This document shows positions 52,122 through 63,760 of a stretch of DNA of 64,000 nucleotides, one piece after another. Source of the stretch: Dendrophyllia cribrosa (Eukaryota > Cnidaria > Anthozoa > Scleractinia > Dendrophylliidae); contig JAJLRJ010000009.1 of the NCBI GenBank assembly GCA_024195265.1, positions 29,892,710-29,956,709 of the forward strand. The letters run 5' to 3'. The notes under the pieces were generated by a model. The model searched no databases. It was not told the DNA's origin and saw nothing but the letters and a program-made list of their open reading frames with translations. Both the position numbers and the translations under genes were made by a program. The stretch's first letter is position 1, and every line of letters begins with the position of its first letter.

Positions 52122-52351
52122 TGCGTGGGGAAGATTGATAACGAGAATCAAAATGGCGTGGAAGATTAGACTGCGCCGAAACCGGGCTGGAATTTTCAGC
52201 TCGGGCTGAAACTCAGCCCGGGCTGAAACTTTGTTCATGTAATCACAAACTTCATTTTAAGAGGATTTATTTCGGAAGCTGGGCTGAAATCTCAGCCCGG
52301 TCAACCGGGCGGAAATCTCAGCCCGGGCTGAACTTCGCCATGTAATCGGCC
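52122..52351. mobile_element. 230-bp insertion bounded by CCTAAAAATG
   Basis: CCTAAAAATG occurs at 52112-52121 and 52352-52361, where other satellite units have it once. The insert has no matching ends but repeats CAGCCCGGGCTGA-type palindromes. The family is unknown. Confidence 0.7.
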
Positions 52352-52938
52352 CCTAAAAATGTACCTTTGTCACTTACCAAACGTGAAATTAACATTAGTT
52401 CGCACTTTCATTTTCAATTGTTTGGTAATTTCCTTTCCAAGACCGCCAAACTCTAGAATTTTTTTTGAAGGGAGCGCGTATGACAAAAATATAACCTTCG
52501 AATTGATTCTTACTTGTTTGTGTGTTTTCTATTTTAAAGACTACCGAAGGTATGAATCTCTTTCATACACGCGCGCAGTGCTAAAAGTGTTCCTTTGTCA
52601 GTCACCAAACGTTTAATTAACATAAGTTCGCACTTTCGTTCTCAATTGTTTGATGATTTCTTTTCCAAGACTGTCAAAGTCTAGATTTTTTTTGTAGGGC
52701 GCGCGTGTGACAAAAATATAAGTTTCGTAATCTAAAACCTTTGAATTAACAATGTTTGAATTCATTCTCACTTGTTTGTGTGTGTGGTGATGGCAAGGCC
52801 TTCTACGCGAATTGTATTTAAAACAAATAACTTGACCTAATTGATAATCTTTTGTTACTTCATAGACTACCGAAAAGGACACTATTTCTATTGTCAACTG
52901 ACATGGACCCTTTTTAAATGATAATACAAATTGTTGCG

Positions 52939-52993
52939 ACCAATCAAGTTGTAGACATTTCGATCCGACTGATGGTGCAGTTTACTATAAAAG
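52939..52993 (+). promoter_or_regulatory. CCAAT and TATA elements of the 53-kb gene
   Basis: GACCAATCAA at about 52939 and TATAAAAG at 52986-52993 lie 130 and 80 bp before the ATG at 53071. The spacing fits transcription starting near 53015-53025. This is a plausible core promoter judged by sequence alone. Confidence 0.6.
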
Positions 52994-53070
52994 AGCTAGG
53001 TTTAGTTTAACCGACACTGCAATCCATAGATTTGTATTAGAGCATTTTATGGGCATTCGTCAAAACCAGA

Positions 53071-55524
53071 ATGGAGGAAAAACTTGTCGTCAGAATTAAT
53101 TGGAATCGTAGACAGTACTCGGACGTTTGCCGATCAGAAGTAATTATTGATCCATCACCGATCAAACAAGGACAGCGAGTTAAAGTCATCTGGAGCAAGA
53201 AAGACACAGCGACTGTTTGCCAGTATCCAGTTCCCAGCACTCAGAGTGAAACAGCGCCAAAAAGGTCAAAATCAAAACGAAAGCTGGTAAGTAATTCCTT
53301 TTTTTGCCAGGGTCATTTATCTAATGCAGTATCGGACACCTCGTCTTTCTTGAAAAGAAAACATCACCTTCACTATACAGTTAATATCAAGTTTTAGCAA
53401 GTTTAATTTCGATTGTCACGGTTATATGAACAAGCCACCTCGCTACCATGGTCAGTTTTTTATGAAAACAACATGAAAACAACACAACAACCGCCAGGCA
53501 AAAAAAACGGACGCTAAAATGAGGTCAAAATCTACAAGCGCAACACGCCACGGGAAACCACAACCGACAGACTTGACCTCTAGTCCGTTGCACGCGACTT
53601 CTTAAAGGTTTGAAAACTCAGTCTAAATTAAAATCCTCTTTTACAAACTAAATGTTTAGTACCCGTTTAAAACATATAGAAGCAGCAAATGGCATTTAAA
53701 ACATGAGGTAAGAGTCCGTGTAGGCCTGTCACCCACATTTTACATTTGCTTGTTAGAGCAAAAATATAAAGGCGCAAAATATTATATTGTGGCCACCCAC
53801 GGAAAGGAGTCGTGCAGGCTTGTCAAACCCCCTTTACAAGTTTCATGTCCAAGTTTATACTGTGTGCTTCGGGATTCTTTCTTTCTCTTCAATACCTTTT
53901 TGTTCTTTTTCTACAGATCCCCGACTCAACCCGAAAGAGGAGCGAAAAGGTGGCGAAAGTTTCTTCGGAAAAGAAAGTGAAGAAAATTAAGCCAAAGGGA
54001 AAGGTAAAAACCAACTTTCATTTTTTATCATTATTGACTAAAATCTTAGTGCATGGAAATTTTGACTTAAGTTTAGCCCACGCCGTTCACCTCAAATAAT
54101 CCGATATAAATATTTTTTTTTTCGACTGAACTGTCCAGACTTTTCCATTCACCCCGTTGTTCGCAAGTGACGACTTTTAACGTGAACTACACCGCTTTTT
54201 AGGACCTTTTCTCGCGCACTCTATTGATGCTATGACTTTTAATATGTATAATACTTAAGCAGGTGTTTATGTGTACACTTATTCCCTCCATAGATCCTGG
54301 ATGTAGAATCTCCAGCGGAATTTGTAGTCGAGTCTTCCGACGAGAGCGCTGCTACAGATGATGACGGTCCTGTAGCGTCTGGCCTTACCCCTCGACGACC
54401 TGCCCGCCCAAGAAGTCCATCGCCGACCACTCCTTTACGTCCCGCAGACCGCCCAAGAAATCCGTCGCCGGCCAATGTCATGGAAACAAATCTTGACGTA
54501 GGAGGTCTGATAACGAAGGCTATCACTACAGTTGAAAGGACGACAAATGTAAGTCATCAAGTGTATAAATGTAATTAAGAATTTTCAGAAAGTCTGTAAT
54601 TACAGTTTGACCACGAAAACCACTGATACCACGCAGCTCTTAACGACCTCTAATTTCATTGAACCTGGGTATCTCGCAGCTCTATCGGATTTTTGTGTTA
54701 GTAGAAAATAAACGTTTTCAGAAATAGCCGTACAGATACCGCGTGAAAAACATTTGCATTCGCTTGTTTATGCGTATAGAGCATGGTAAATCGGCGGTTT
54801 AAAATTTTTACTCAAGGCGACCAGAACAAGTGATAGCACGTGATAGCCACTTTGTTGACCACGCGATCAGTGAGTTGAATTTGCGAAGATTCGCAGCGCA
54901 CCTGTCCTTTCGTGTGCTCAAATATTGTTTTTCTTGGACTAAAATAATCAAGTTCGCCCTGTCAGCAATTTTCAGACACGCTGTTTCTTGTTTATGTGGT
55001 CGGACATACATGTAAAACATGGTCGCACGTAAGAACCTGGGCCAAGTTGTTCAAAGCCTGATCAGCACTAATCCTGGATTAACTTCCAACAGAACATATG
55101 AGTTGTCATGGTAATTAACCCTGGATTAGCGCTAATCGTCCTTCGAACAACTCGGCCCACTAAGGTTAATTGTTGCCTGTTTTCAGTCGCTTAGTTAAGA
55201 ATCAACAACAGAACAATTTAGTTATATTGTTTTTGTTATGTCGCTGGGCGACTGAAAAATTCACTCGTGAAAACAGAGTCATTGTAATATGTTCACCGAA
55301 GAAACTTACTTAAAAGTATATTTGTGTCTCTCTAAACATAACTTATTTCTTGATCTATTTACTGCTTTCAGGTGTGCCAGAAAAGTGAGACCGAAGCCGA
55401 AACGGAGCTCCGACCGATCAGAGTAATCCTAGAGCGGTTGGAGTGCTCATTTGCAAGGCAGGAGGCAAAGCTAGACCAGTTATTGGGTAGCATGACGAGA
55501 CCTGCTACCCAGTGTCTTCCATAG
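53071..55524 (+). CDS. Unrecognised basic, Pro/Ser-rich nuclear-type protein, four exons
   Basis: Exons 53071-53286, 53917-54003, 54294-54548 and 55372-55524 all join in phase 0 and give 236 residues. The first exon has a compact beta-rich pattern (LVVRINWNRRQYSDV, GQRVKVIWSKKDTATV) that looks like a small Tudor/SH3-like barrel of the kind found at the N-terminus of some BEN-domain and CCDC106-like proteins. Next comes a Lys/Arg/Ser-rich stretch (KRSKSKRKL, KKVKKIKPKGK) suitable as a nuclear localisation signal. Then an acidic-to-proline-rich linker with a repeated RPxRxPSP motif, and a final helix (IRVILERLECSFARQEAKLDQLLG) that could be a coiled coil. The frame ends at TAG 55522-55524, but coding-like sequence continues for 39 codons. 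The gene has a TATA box. Function unknown. Confidence 0.7.
55036..55160. mobile_element. ~125-bp MITE in the third intron of the 53-kb gene
   Basis: The left end CTGGGCCAAGTTGTTC and right end GAACAACTCGGCCCA are inverted matches, followed inward by CACTAATCCTGGATTA and CTGGATTAGCGCTAATC. It resembles a MITE type common in many invertebrate genomes. Confidence 0.85.
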
Positions 55525-55644
55525 CCACAGCAGCAGCAGCAGTCTTCAGCCCCCGCTCCATCAGCTCAGTTACCATCCGGCCAAGCCTTCCATCCTCCAG
55601 CTTATCAGCAGTCTCCCCTCACCAAGCTTGAGAGTTTGAGTTAA
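55525..55644 (+). other. Coding-like tail beyond the TAG stop
   Basis: In the same frame as exon 4, 39 further codons follow the TAG up to TAA at 55642-55644. They are strongly biased to Gln, Pro, Ser and Ala (PQQQQQSSAPAPSAQ and FHPPAYQQSPLTKLESL), like the end of a transcription cofactor. A TAG in front of a CAG run is a one-base change from CAG. This may be a truncating allele, a programmed readthrough or a sequence error. Confidence 0.55.
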
Positions 55645-56940
55645 CAATAGAAAAAATAGAAAATTTAATGTTACGGACTATTTATATTTTATTGTATTTT
55701 TCTAAAACTTGATAGTTTTCAAAATCAAGGCCAATGTACTTTTTGTTTGCAAAGAAAACAATATCTGAAGTCAATAGAAACTTAATTTGATTAGTGAAAT
55801 GTAAGTTTCAATATTTTTGTAACTTTTGTAGGAAATAGGCTATTAAAATAATGTATTCTGTATTTTATACTCTCACAGATCATTAAAAGGTTAACACCCT
55901 CGTCTTTTTGTTTGTCAGGGTTTTATCGATATTTTTGTAACGTCAATAAGCACGAATACTCAAATAAAAACCCATGAAGCGAAATGAAATAAGACTGCAA
56001 TTTGCCTGATTTGTTACACTGTAAACATCAGTATTATATGTAAATTTTCGTCTTGAAATTTGATTCGAACGCACACGCAAGTTTACGCGGCCGGTAAACA
56101 AATTTTATCGCAACCTCGTTCCCAGGGTCTCTCTTCTTCCTGGGGGGAGCGGGAAGAAGAGAGATCCTGGGAACAAGGTTGATTTTATCGAGGCAAATTA
56201 AAGTTGATGATTTTCTCGCCAGACTATTTCTAAAAGTTTTGTTGTCTGCAAAACACGCGTTCAGACTGTTCCGAAAATGAACTAGCTTTTGCTTACGACT
56301 ACCTTGGTAGCTGCGGAGACGCCTGCGATATTTCGTCAGGCTTTGCTTCGTGGCCGTTTGACTTAGCCAAATGTCGCCGCCGTTATGGCGAAATTTCGTT
56401 TCGGTTAGGCGAAATGTCGCCGACATTTCGGCGAAAGTTCGACGATATTTCGCCAGAACAAGAGCTGAACTTCGGTGAAGTTCGTTCGCATTACTTTTTA
56501 CCAGTACTGTAAATGGCTTTTTTATATTCATGCTAGCTAATCAGCCAAACTAACCTCATTTTAGAGCAAAAATTATTTTGAATTTGCACATGCCAAGAGC
56601 CCATAAGTGATGGCCTCCTGCACATGCTAACGAGGTTAGTTTGGCTGATAAGCATGAATTAGACTGTTCACAGTCGCCTATTTTCCCGTATGTTCGTCGA
56701 GTTCAATCCTTCATTTGGGTTTACCATCTTGAATGTCACGGCGCGATAAAAAACTGGGGAGAGTACAAAAACTGCTCAGGGGGCGGGGGAGTAATGAAGC
56801 GGGAAAAACTATTTTTTTTTCCACTCCCCATCCCCCACCCCTCACGCTGTAACCCCCAACGCCCGTCCCCGCGGGATTTTTGCACTCGCCCCAGCTTTCA
56901 TTCGCCATGGAAAACAAAAATTGCGGCTGACTAGGATGAG
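55645..56940. other. Intergenic repeats, no gene
   Basis: A short AT-rich 3' flank of the 53-kb gene (possible 3' UTR with ATTAAA near 55884) is followed by a hairpin MITE at 56112-56182 (TTCCCAGGGTCTC family) and a GCGAAATTTCG-rich element at 56330-56513. A segment at 56625-56645 (TAACGAGGTTAGTTTGGCTG) is inverted relative to 56535-56555. The 165-residue minus-strand frame across 56034-56531 consists of these repeats. Confidence 0.6.
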
Positions 56941-57032
56941 GGTGTATAAAGGTGAATGAAGGTGTATGAAAGTGTATGAAGGTGCATGAAGATAATTGAA
57001 GGTGTATGAAGGTAAATGGAGATGAATGAAGG

Positions 57033-57440
57033 TGTCCCGGGGGGGAGGGGGTACTCTGCAAATTTTTGGGTGGGGTGTGCCGCTGGGACTCTGAGACCTT
57101 AACCTATACTAGACTATTTTGACTGCATTTTGCAACCCTATTCTAGACTAAACACCGAAAAACCCTACCCTATTCTAGACCTATTCCAGATTCGCTATTT
57201 TCCAGAAACTCGTTCACTATCACAGTTATTAGTTAACAGGGGTCAGTAAAAATTCCGTACTGCCCGCCGTACCGATTTTTAAATGCCATTTTCCAGTAAA
57301 CCCTTTTTAGACTAAATTCTTCACGTAACTGATCAGTTTTGCGGAAAACGATATCCTATTCTAGACCAAAAATATCTGATTACTTTACCCTATCCCAGAC
57401 TAAACTGCCTGAAAACCATACCCTTCACAGCGGCACATAC
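57033..57440 (+). repeat. Poly(G)-headed 'CCCTATTCTAGAC' repeat, copy 2
   Basis: It starts CCCGGGGGGGAGGGGGTACT and continues GCCGCTGGGACTCTGAGACC, then repeated CCTATTCTAGAC phrases. It matches 25203-25480 in order. No coding content. Confidence 0.8.
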
Positions 57441-58148
57441 CTATATAGCTCATATATGGGAGTTTACTCTAAACATGTCAAGTTTCACTTCCTCCCCATT
57501 ACGTTTAGCGTCCCCGTTTTTCCCGCACTTTAAAGACGAAATGCAAGGGCGCCTGTCGTTTCGCAAAAATCGTTATAACGAGTACGGTCTGTTTTTATCC
57601 TGAGGACACACCCACACTTGTGACGTTCGCTACTCAGTTTGGAAAGCGCCGCTGACCGGTTGAAATCAATGTCAACAGACCTTTCCACCGATACGGCATC
57701 CAAATTGATTTTGCGGCCTCGAGTATTCCATAATGACCATCTAGATTAATATATTCCTTTGTTAACAATTACTTTCGAGGTGTATTATGGGATGCCTAGG
57801 GGGCAAAATCACAAACGAAAGAGAAACCCTACCCGTTAATGGAATAGTTCGTCCTAAGCACATTTACACAGCCATGTGTTCCAGCTTGTCATATGAGAGA
57901 GATGTTACGGCTCACTTAGAAACTATTTTAGTTAATGTATGTGATACCGTACACAAGCAAAGATAATGGATATTAAGAATTAAAATACATGATGGTAAAG
58001 GTTCAAACATTGTACAATTTGCACCCACGCCGGGGATAAGTCCCCGTGAATTTAACAGACACCAAATCGTGGTCTTGAATACAACACAATACAATACTGT
58101 TTATTGAAGGTGTCCGTTATAGCGGAAGTTGACAAAAAGTTAGACTGT

Positions 58149-58385
58149 TAGTCCGGGGGGGGGGGGCGGGGGGGGGGGGGCACTCCCACATAAAATAACG
58201 GGGAGGCTCGTCGTACCAGTTTAGGGGTCAAAATTTGTAGATTGTTACCGCTTAGGGTTCTTAAATCTAAAATGACCACGGTCAGAATTATCGCGGTACC
58301 TTTAGGGTATTGAGACGAAATAATATGACAGAATATTTCTTGTGTTGTTTAACATTGTCACCTCTTAGGAGCAAATCCGTGCAAG
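58149..58385 (+). repeat. Poly(G)-headed dispersed repeat, copy 2
   Basis: After a G tract it reads CACTCCCACATAAAATAACG, GCTCGTCGTACC, GTTTAGGGGTCAAAATTTGT and GAATTATCGCGGTACC, matching 1-232. Confidence 0.8.
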
Positions 58386-59890
58386 AATCAAACAAAATTG
58401 CAAATCTTCGGCAAAGCTGAAAAAAATCAAATTCGCTCCTCTTTTGCATATAGATAGTCTATAGTAAGCATATGAATGCCATGTAGTTTTTTCCTTGAAA
58501 TATCTATTTGTTTCCGAGAAAAACGAAGAAAGTCGTTATCAACTCAGGGCACAATTTGCCGATCACAAACGCATGCAAACAGGGTTGAAATGAGTCATGA
58601 TTCACTCGACTCGCGTATTAAAACTACTGCGCTAGAAAAAGCTGTCATAGTTTCAATTTGTTGTACAACTTGTCATAGTCTAAATACCGTGATTTCATAA
58701 AAATTAGATTAATCTAAGTATTCAAGGGAAGTCAAAAGCTTATGGCTCTCCCGTGCACCGTAAAACGGTAGGCGAAAAACAACGATGATTTTGAGCATGT
58801 GCCTTTGTTCAGAATTTCGTAATATTAAGAATGACAATACTAGAGTTGACGATCTTTCAAAATATGTAAAGTTTAGTTTGGGGAAATGAATTTGGGATTT
58901 TTAAGAATTTGTTGAAAATCGCGAACGAAAGACATAAAATCACGCCATCTTGTGTGTGCGTGACCAACAACAAAAACAAAAACGTTTTTCTTTGAGAAAT
59001 CTTGGCAACTCTAACGCCAAAAAACAATGGAAATATACAAACCTTTACTTGGATATGACATTCTTAAATGTCCAAAGTGTTTCATTTTGCCGTCTGTTCA
59101 ATTTCATTCGTGAAGTTTATCATGAACAGTGAAGCCCGTAGCCACGATCAAAAACGCTTTACTTTTCGCTGAATTTTTCCTAGCTCACTTTGCACTTTCG
59201 TACTCTTTATACTGTTGATACAATTTTTTCCCCAGATTTCTGGCGGAAGCTGTAAAAGGGCTGACAAAGCGAGTTAGTTCAAGCATGTGTTCCCAGTTTT
59301 CCATCCTTGCATAATCGTGAACCATTTTGAGACTATATGCAAATTACATCTCAAATTTTGCATATCAGGCTGAGCAAGCGTTCGTGACAGTCACGGTTGG
59401 TACACTGGGTGGATATTACACAGGGTGGATATTTAGGTATTCACAGTGGCCAAAATTTCATATATATTTTTTTTTAAGTATGATGATTGTTGTTCGGAAG
59501 TCTTCAATTAATACAGTTCAAAGCAGGAAAGAGATCTCGTGGGTTTTAATTAAAAATACAGTATTGACAGAAAACCAATATTTAATAAAAACGCAGGTAC
59601 GAAGATTAAGAAATTTTGATCCATAACTTGCCATTGTTTTTATTTTGAGTTTTATAAAGTCTTCTACTTCCGCTTCCGGTATCCGATTGGACTGCTATAG
59701 TAAAACAACAACAAAGACAGGCCAGCCCTAAGTTGTGAGAGGAACATTCCTCCTTCAAATAAACACAATAAAATGTAGTTAAAACACATTGAAAACTAAA
59801 GGAAAAGAATCAATGCACAGCACGTTTCATGCACAGCATTAAGAAATATAATAGATTAATTAATTAATTAATTAATTAATTAATGCTGAT

Positions 59891-60484
59891 ATACAATCGG
59901 ACCTCTATTAAGCGGCAACCCTCGGGACTTTGAAAACTGGCCGCTTAATAGAGGTTAGCCGTTTAATAGAGGTACAATATATTGGGATAGAAATGGCAGT
60001 CAACGTCATTTTATTGCCTCATTTTATAGCAAAACGCTTGTTGAAAAGTGAACATATGTAAAGATAAATGCAAAAATCATCGAAACAAAAAATTAAGTGC
60101 CTTGTACTTGCGCATTTCAAGTCCGTGCAAAGTTCTAGCTCTAACATAGAGAGCATGTAGTCGACAAGTACTGAGTATTTTGTATTGCGGCTTGTGACTT
60201 GTCATTATAGTGGAGATTAAATTGCAGTTCTTGTTGTTATCAGTTGTCACCTTCATATTATCTATCACCATTTCGCTTGAAAATATAATTTGCTGGCCGC
60301 TTAATAGAGGTAAAAAAACAATAAATACTAAACTTGCACCAGGAAAAAGGTGGCCGCGGCCGCTTAATAGAGGTGGCCGTTGAATAGAGGTATCGAATAC
60401 AGCACTTTACTGACAAATAATTCGGGACTTTGGAAAGTGGCCGCTTAATGGAGGGTGGCCGCTTAATAGAGGTCCGACTGTAAT
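59891..60484. mobile_element. ~590-bp pogo/Tigger-like MITE
   Basis: The left end TACAATCGGACCTCTATTAA and right end TTAATAGAGGTCCGACTGTA carry TA at both borders and CAGTCGGACCTC-like termini as in Tigger elements. The unit GGCCGCTTAATAGAGGT recurs inside at about 59939, 60296 and 60359 and again just before the right end. A (TTAA)n microsatellite precedes the left end. No transposase frame. Confidence 0.8.
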
Positions 60485-61047
60485 GAAAATAAAATAAACT
60501 GATGTGATATTTTTTAGTGTATGTAGGAGAGCTATAAGGCATTTCACTCTAAAACACCCTTATGGACTACTGGTCCTAGAAAGAAAATTAGGAAACCATG
60601 GAACAAAGAATCTTCCGCGTTCTGAATTCTTACATACTCATTGGGAGAGATGGGGCAGAAAACGTTTGGGAAAGTTCTGCTTTCTCTAGTTCAGGTACTG
60701 CCGTCGCACCGTATTCTGGCCTTGAAGCATACCGCACTGTACATTGCGCGAGCATTAAGCGTTTCTAAAAAAAAATGCATGAAGCATATGGCAAAAAGAC
60801 CCAATTTTCGCCACTGAGAATACCTTATCCACCCATGTACCAACCGTGACTGTCACGAACGCTTGCTCAGCCTGATATGCAAATTTGAGACGTAATTTGA
60901 GTATAGTCTCAATGGTTTACGGTTATGCAAGGATGGAAAACTAGGAACACATGATTGAACTAGTTCGCTTTATTGTCAGCCCTTTCACAGTTTCCGCCAG
61001 AAATCTGAGGAAAAACTTGTATCAACAGTATAAAGTACGGTGGCCCA

Positions 61048-62228
61048 ACAGTATAAAGTACGGTGGCCCACAAGTGTCACGGCAAAACTAAAACTCACGG
61101 CAGAACAAACCAAACTCACGGCAGAACAAACCAAACTCACGGCAGAACAAACCAAATTCACGGCAGAACAAACCAAACTCACGGCAGAACAAACAAAACT
61201 CACGGCAGAACAAACCAAACTCACGGCAGAACGAACCAAACTCACGGCAGAACAAACCAAACTCACAGCAGAACAAACCAAACTCACGGCAGAACAAACC
61301 AAACTCACGGCAGAACAAACCAAACTCACGGCAGAACAAACCAAACTCACGGCAGAACAAACAAAACTCACGGCAGAACAAAGAAAGTTTTTCCACGGCG
61401 GAAGTGAAAAACCACGGCGGAAGTAAAAAGCCACGGCGGAAGTAAAAAGCCACGGCGGAAGTGAAAAGCCCCGGCGGGAAGTGAAAAACCACCGCTGACC
61501 AAAGGGCTTGTGGACTCGGGATTGGCGCTTACTTCGTTTCCCGCTTGTTTTGTCGCTTTATGTGAACATGTTTTGTTCCAAGTGCGGGACTGAGCCGTGC
61601 CCGTAATAGCTCATTTTTGCCCCAGTTGTGGAGAAGGTAAGTCTTTTTTGCTATTTCAGGCCTTAACTTTAGATTAAAGGCCATATTGACTGAAAAACTG
61701 GCGGTGAATCCCGGATAATTATGGACATGCCACATGTACACGAAGCCCACCTTGCTTCCTCTATACTTGGTGCTCGGGCAATGTTCGATGACCGACTGTC
61801 GTATCCACTGCGTATCCAGCACTGACCTAACGAATTTGATTGGGTTTATCCTTCCTGAAGACTTTTATAACATGACAGGGAGGCCAAAAGCCCTGGCCAA
61901 GTATAGGGGAAGCATACGGAGTATAGGGAAGTATAGGGAGTTTGGTTTGTTCTGCCGTGAGTTTGGTTTGTTCTGCCGTGAGTTTGGTTTGTTCTGCCGT
62001 GAGTTTGGTTTGTTCTGCCGTGAGTTTGGTTTGTTCTGCCGTGAGTTTGGTTTGTTCTGCCGTGAGTTTGGTTTGTTCTGCCGTGAGTTTGGTTTGTTCT
62101 GCCGTGAGTTTGGTTTGTTCTGCCGTGAATTTGGTTTGTTCTGCCGTGAGTTTGGTTTGTTCTGCCGTGAGTTTGGTTTGTTCTGCCGTGAGTTTTAGTT
62201 TTGCCGTGACACTTGTGGGCCACCGTAA
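61048..62228. mobile_element. 1.2-kb element whose arms are 21-bp minisatellites
   Basis: The ends are TACGGTGGCCCACAAGTGTC and its complement. Inside each end a 21-bp unit (ACTCACGGCAGAACAAACC plus 2 bases) is repeated, about 14-15 times at 61088-61390 and about 13 times, inverted, at 61938-62200. ATAAAG flanks both sides. The left arm is followed by 17-18 bp CCACGGCGGAAGTGAAAA repeats. Since 21 is a multiple of 3, long repetitive frames (TAEQTKL and others) appear on both strands but are not genes. Confidence 0.9.
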
Positions 62229-62369
62229 TAAAGAGTACGAAAGTGCAAAGTGAGCTAGGAAAAATTCAGCGAAAAGTAAAGCGTTTTTGATCGTGGCTAC
62301 GGGCTTCACTGTTCATGATAAACTTCACGAATGAAATTGAACAGACGGCAAAATGAAACACTTTGGACA

Positions 62370-63760
62370 CAGAGGAGGGACGACTGCCGTCCCACAATGC
62401 ATTGCATTTCCAAGTATATTATCGAATCTCGGATGACGTCATCAGTACAGTTTGGCATTGGATCAGTTCAGAACCCACGCGAGAGCGGCGCCATTGCATA
62501 ATGGCGCTGAGAGCGAATCCGTCCTACGCGACCTTTACACATGGTAGCAACTGACGAGATTCGCCAAAGAACCGATTAAGGACATAAAGTTGTGTTCATT
62601 CCTTGCTTAAGGAAAGAATGTAAGAATTTACTAGCATCCGTGAGATTTACAAAACAGCAACCATGCTGCAGATTATCTGTTGCATGCCAAATTAAACCCT
62701 ATTACAAAACAACGGAGGTTTATCCTAGCTCCACTGAGACACACTACTCAACTACAGAACTAACTAAGGAACTAAAAATTATTGCAAGAATTCATGATTT
62801 CATTGCAGTGGAATTGTAGACTACGGCTTTTTGAGACTCGGATCTAAAGACGCCTACATCCGTGATGCCGGAAACACTTTCTCACAAGTCTTGCACACCG
62901 CAGACTTTAGACATTAATTAAATCACGGTCTGAGAAATTTAACGATCCTAGCACTTTCAAAGCGATAAGAATTAGCCGCTAAGTATTCATCTTGCAACAA
63001 AAGTGAGCCAAAGAAACCGCAATGTATACTAATAGAGCTAGCACCGAACAACGGCATAAAGAAATAAAATAATTTTAACGGCTCTGGACAGCATGAAATC
63101 CTCTTATCAATTTAAGAGATAAACCGCCGAGATCAAAAAGTCCATATCAAAGAGAACAAATTCATAACTGTGATCTAAAGGCGCAATTCTTTCTGAAGTC
63201 TTTCTGAGAAAGTTTTAAATTTTCATGTTTTTTAAAATACATTTTTGCGACGAGTGGGAGTCGTACGTGTGTTTACCTATCTATTTTTGTACTGCTCGTG
63301 TCTCATATTGCAAGTAGCCAAATATAAGCGCTTTTTACAATATATTTTCAGGACGATATCGCGGAGCATTTTGGAGCATTTTAGAACTGTTCAAAGGAAT
63401 AACGATACAATGCGACGAATATCAATGAAAATGCTTATTACTCCTTCTTATTAATGCGCACCAACGATTTATTTATTTCAACAAGGTCATTGACCCGTGG
63501 TACGAGGTCAAAATACCTTACATTGTTAACCTAAATAATTTACATTAAAAGCCGGCCAACTGTTCCAGAAAAGAAAACAAATAAAAAATTAACAAGTTCG
63601 ACAGTACAAAACTGGTATCTAACCTCCACTTCGTCTAACGGAACAGTAAGAAACCGGCACCTCATTCCACTGTATTTCTTAGAAAATTCCTCGCCATCTT
63701 TGAGAGCGTGACAGAAATGCGATTGCGTGGTATTGTGGGACGGCAGTCGTCCCTCCTCTG
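62370..63760. mobile_element. 1391-bp non-autonomous element with 9-bp target duplication
   Basis: The ends are CAGAGGAGGGACGACTGCCG and its complement, continuing through TCCCACAAT for about 29 bp. CTTTGGACA stands on both sides (62361-62369 and 63761-63769). The uninterrupted sister sequence near 59070 has it once. A 9-bp duplication points to a Mutator-like family. The interior has only short frames without domains. Confidence 0.9.

Larger units (their letters stand above)
49960..52900 (+). repeat. ~240-bp satellite block with insertions
   Basis: The phrase GACCGCCAAACTCTAGAATT (with small variants) occurs at about 50230, 50475, 50719, 51957, 52441 and 52669, followed each time by a GGGCGCGCGTATGACAAAAA-like string and a GACTACCGAATG string. 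Spacing is 228-245 bp except where elements are inserted at 50921-51893 and 52122-52351. At least six units; no gene. Confidence 0.9.

Noticed and set aside
56034..56531. 165-residue minus-strand frame
   Set aside because: It crosses two foldback elements (TTCCCAGGGTCTC and GCGAAATTTCG families). The apparent protein is repeat translation.
61040..61426. Long repetitive frames such as TAEQTKL repeats on both strands (also 61827-62309)
   Set aside because: They arise because the 21-bp minisatellite is a multiple of three. All frames and both strands stay open and there is no splice or start context.
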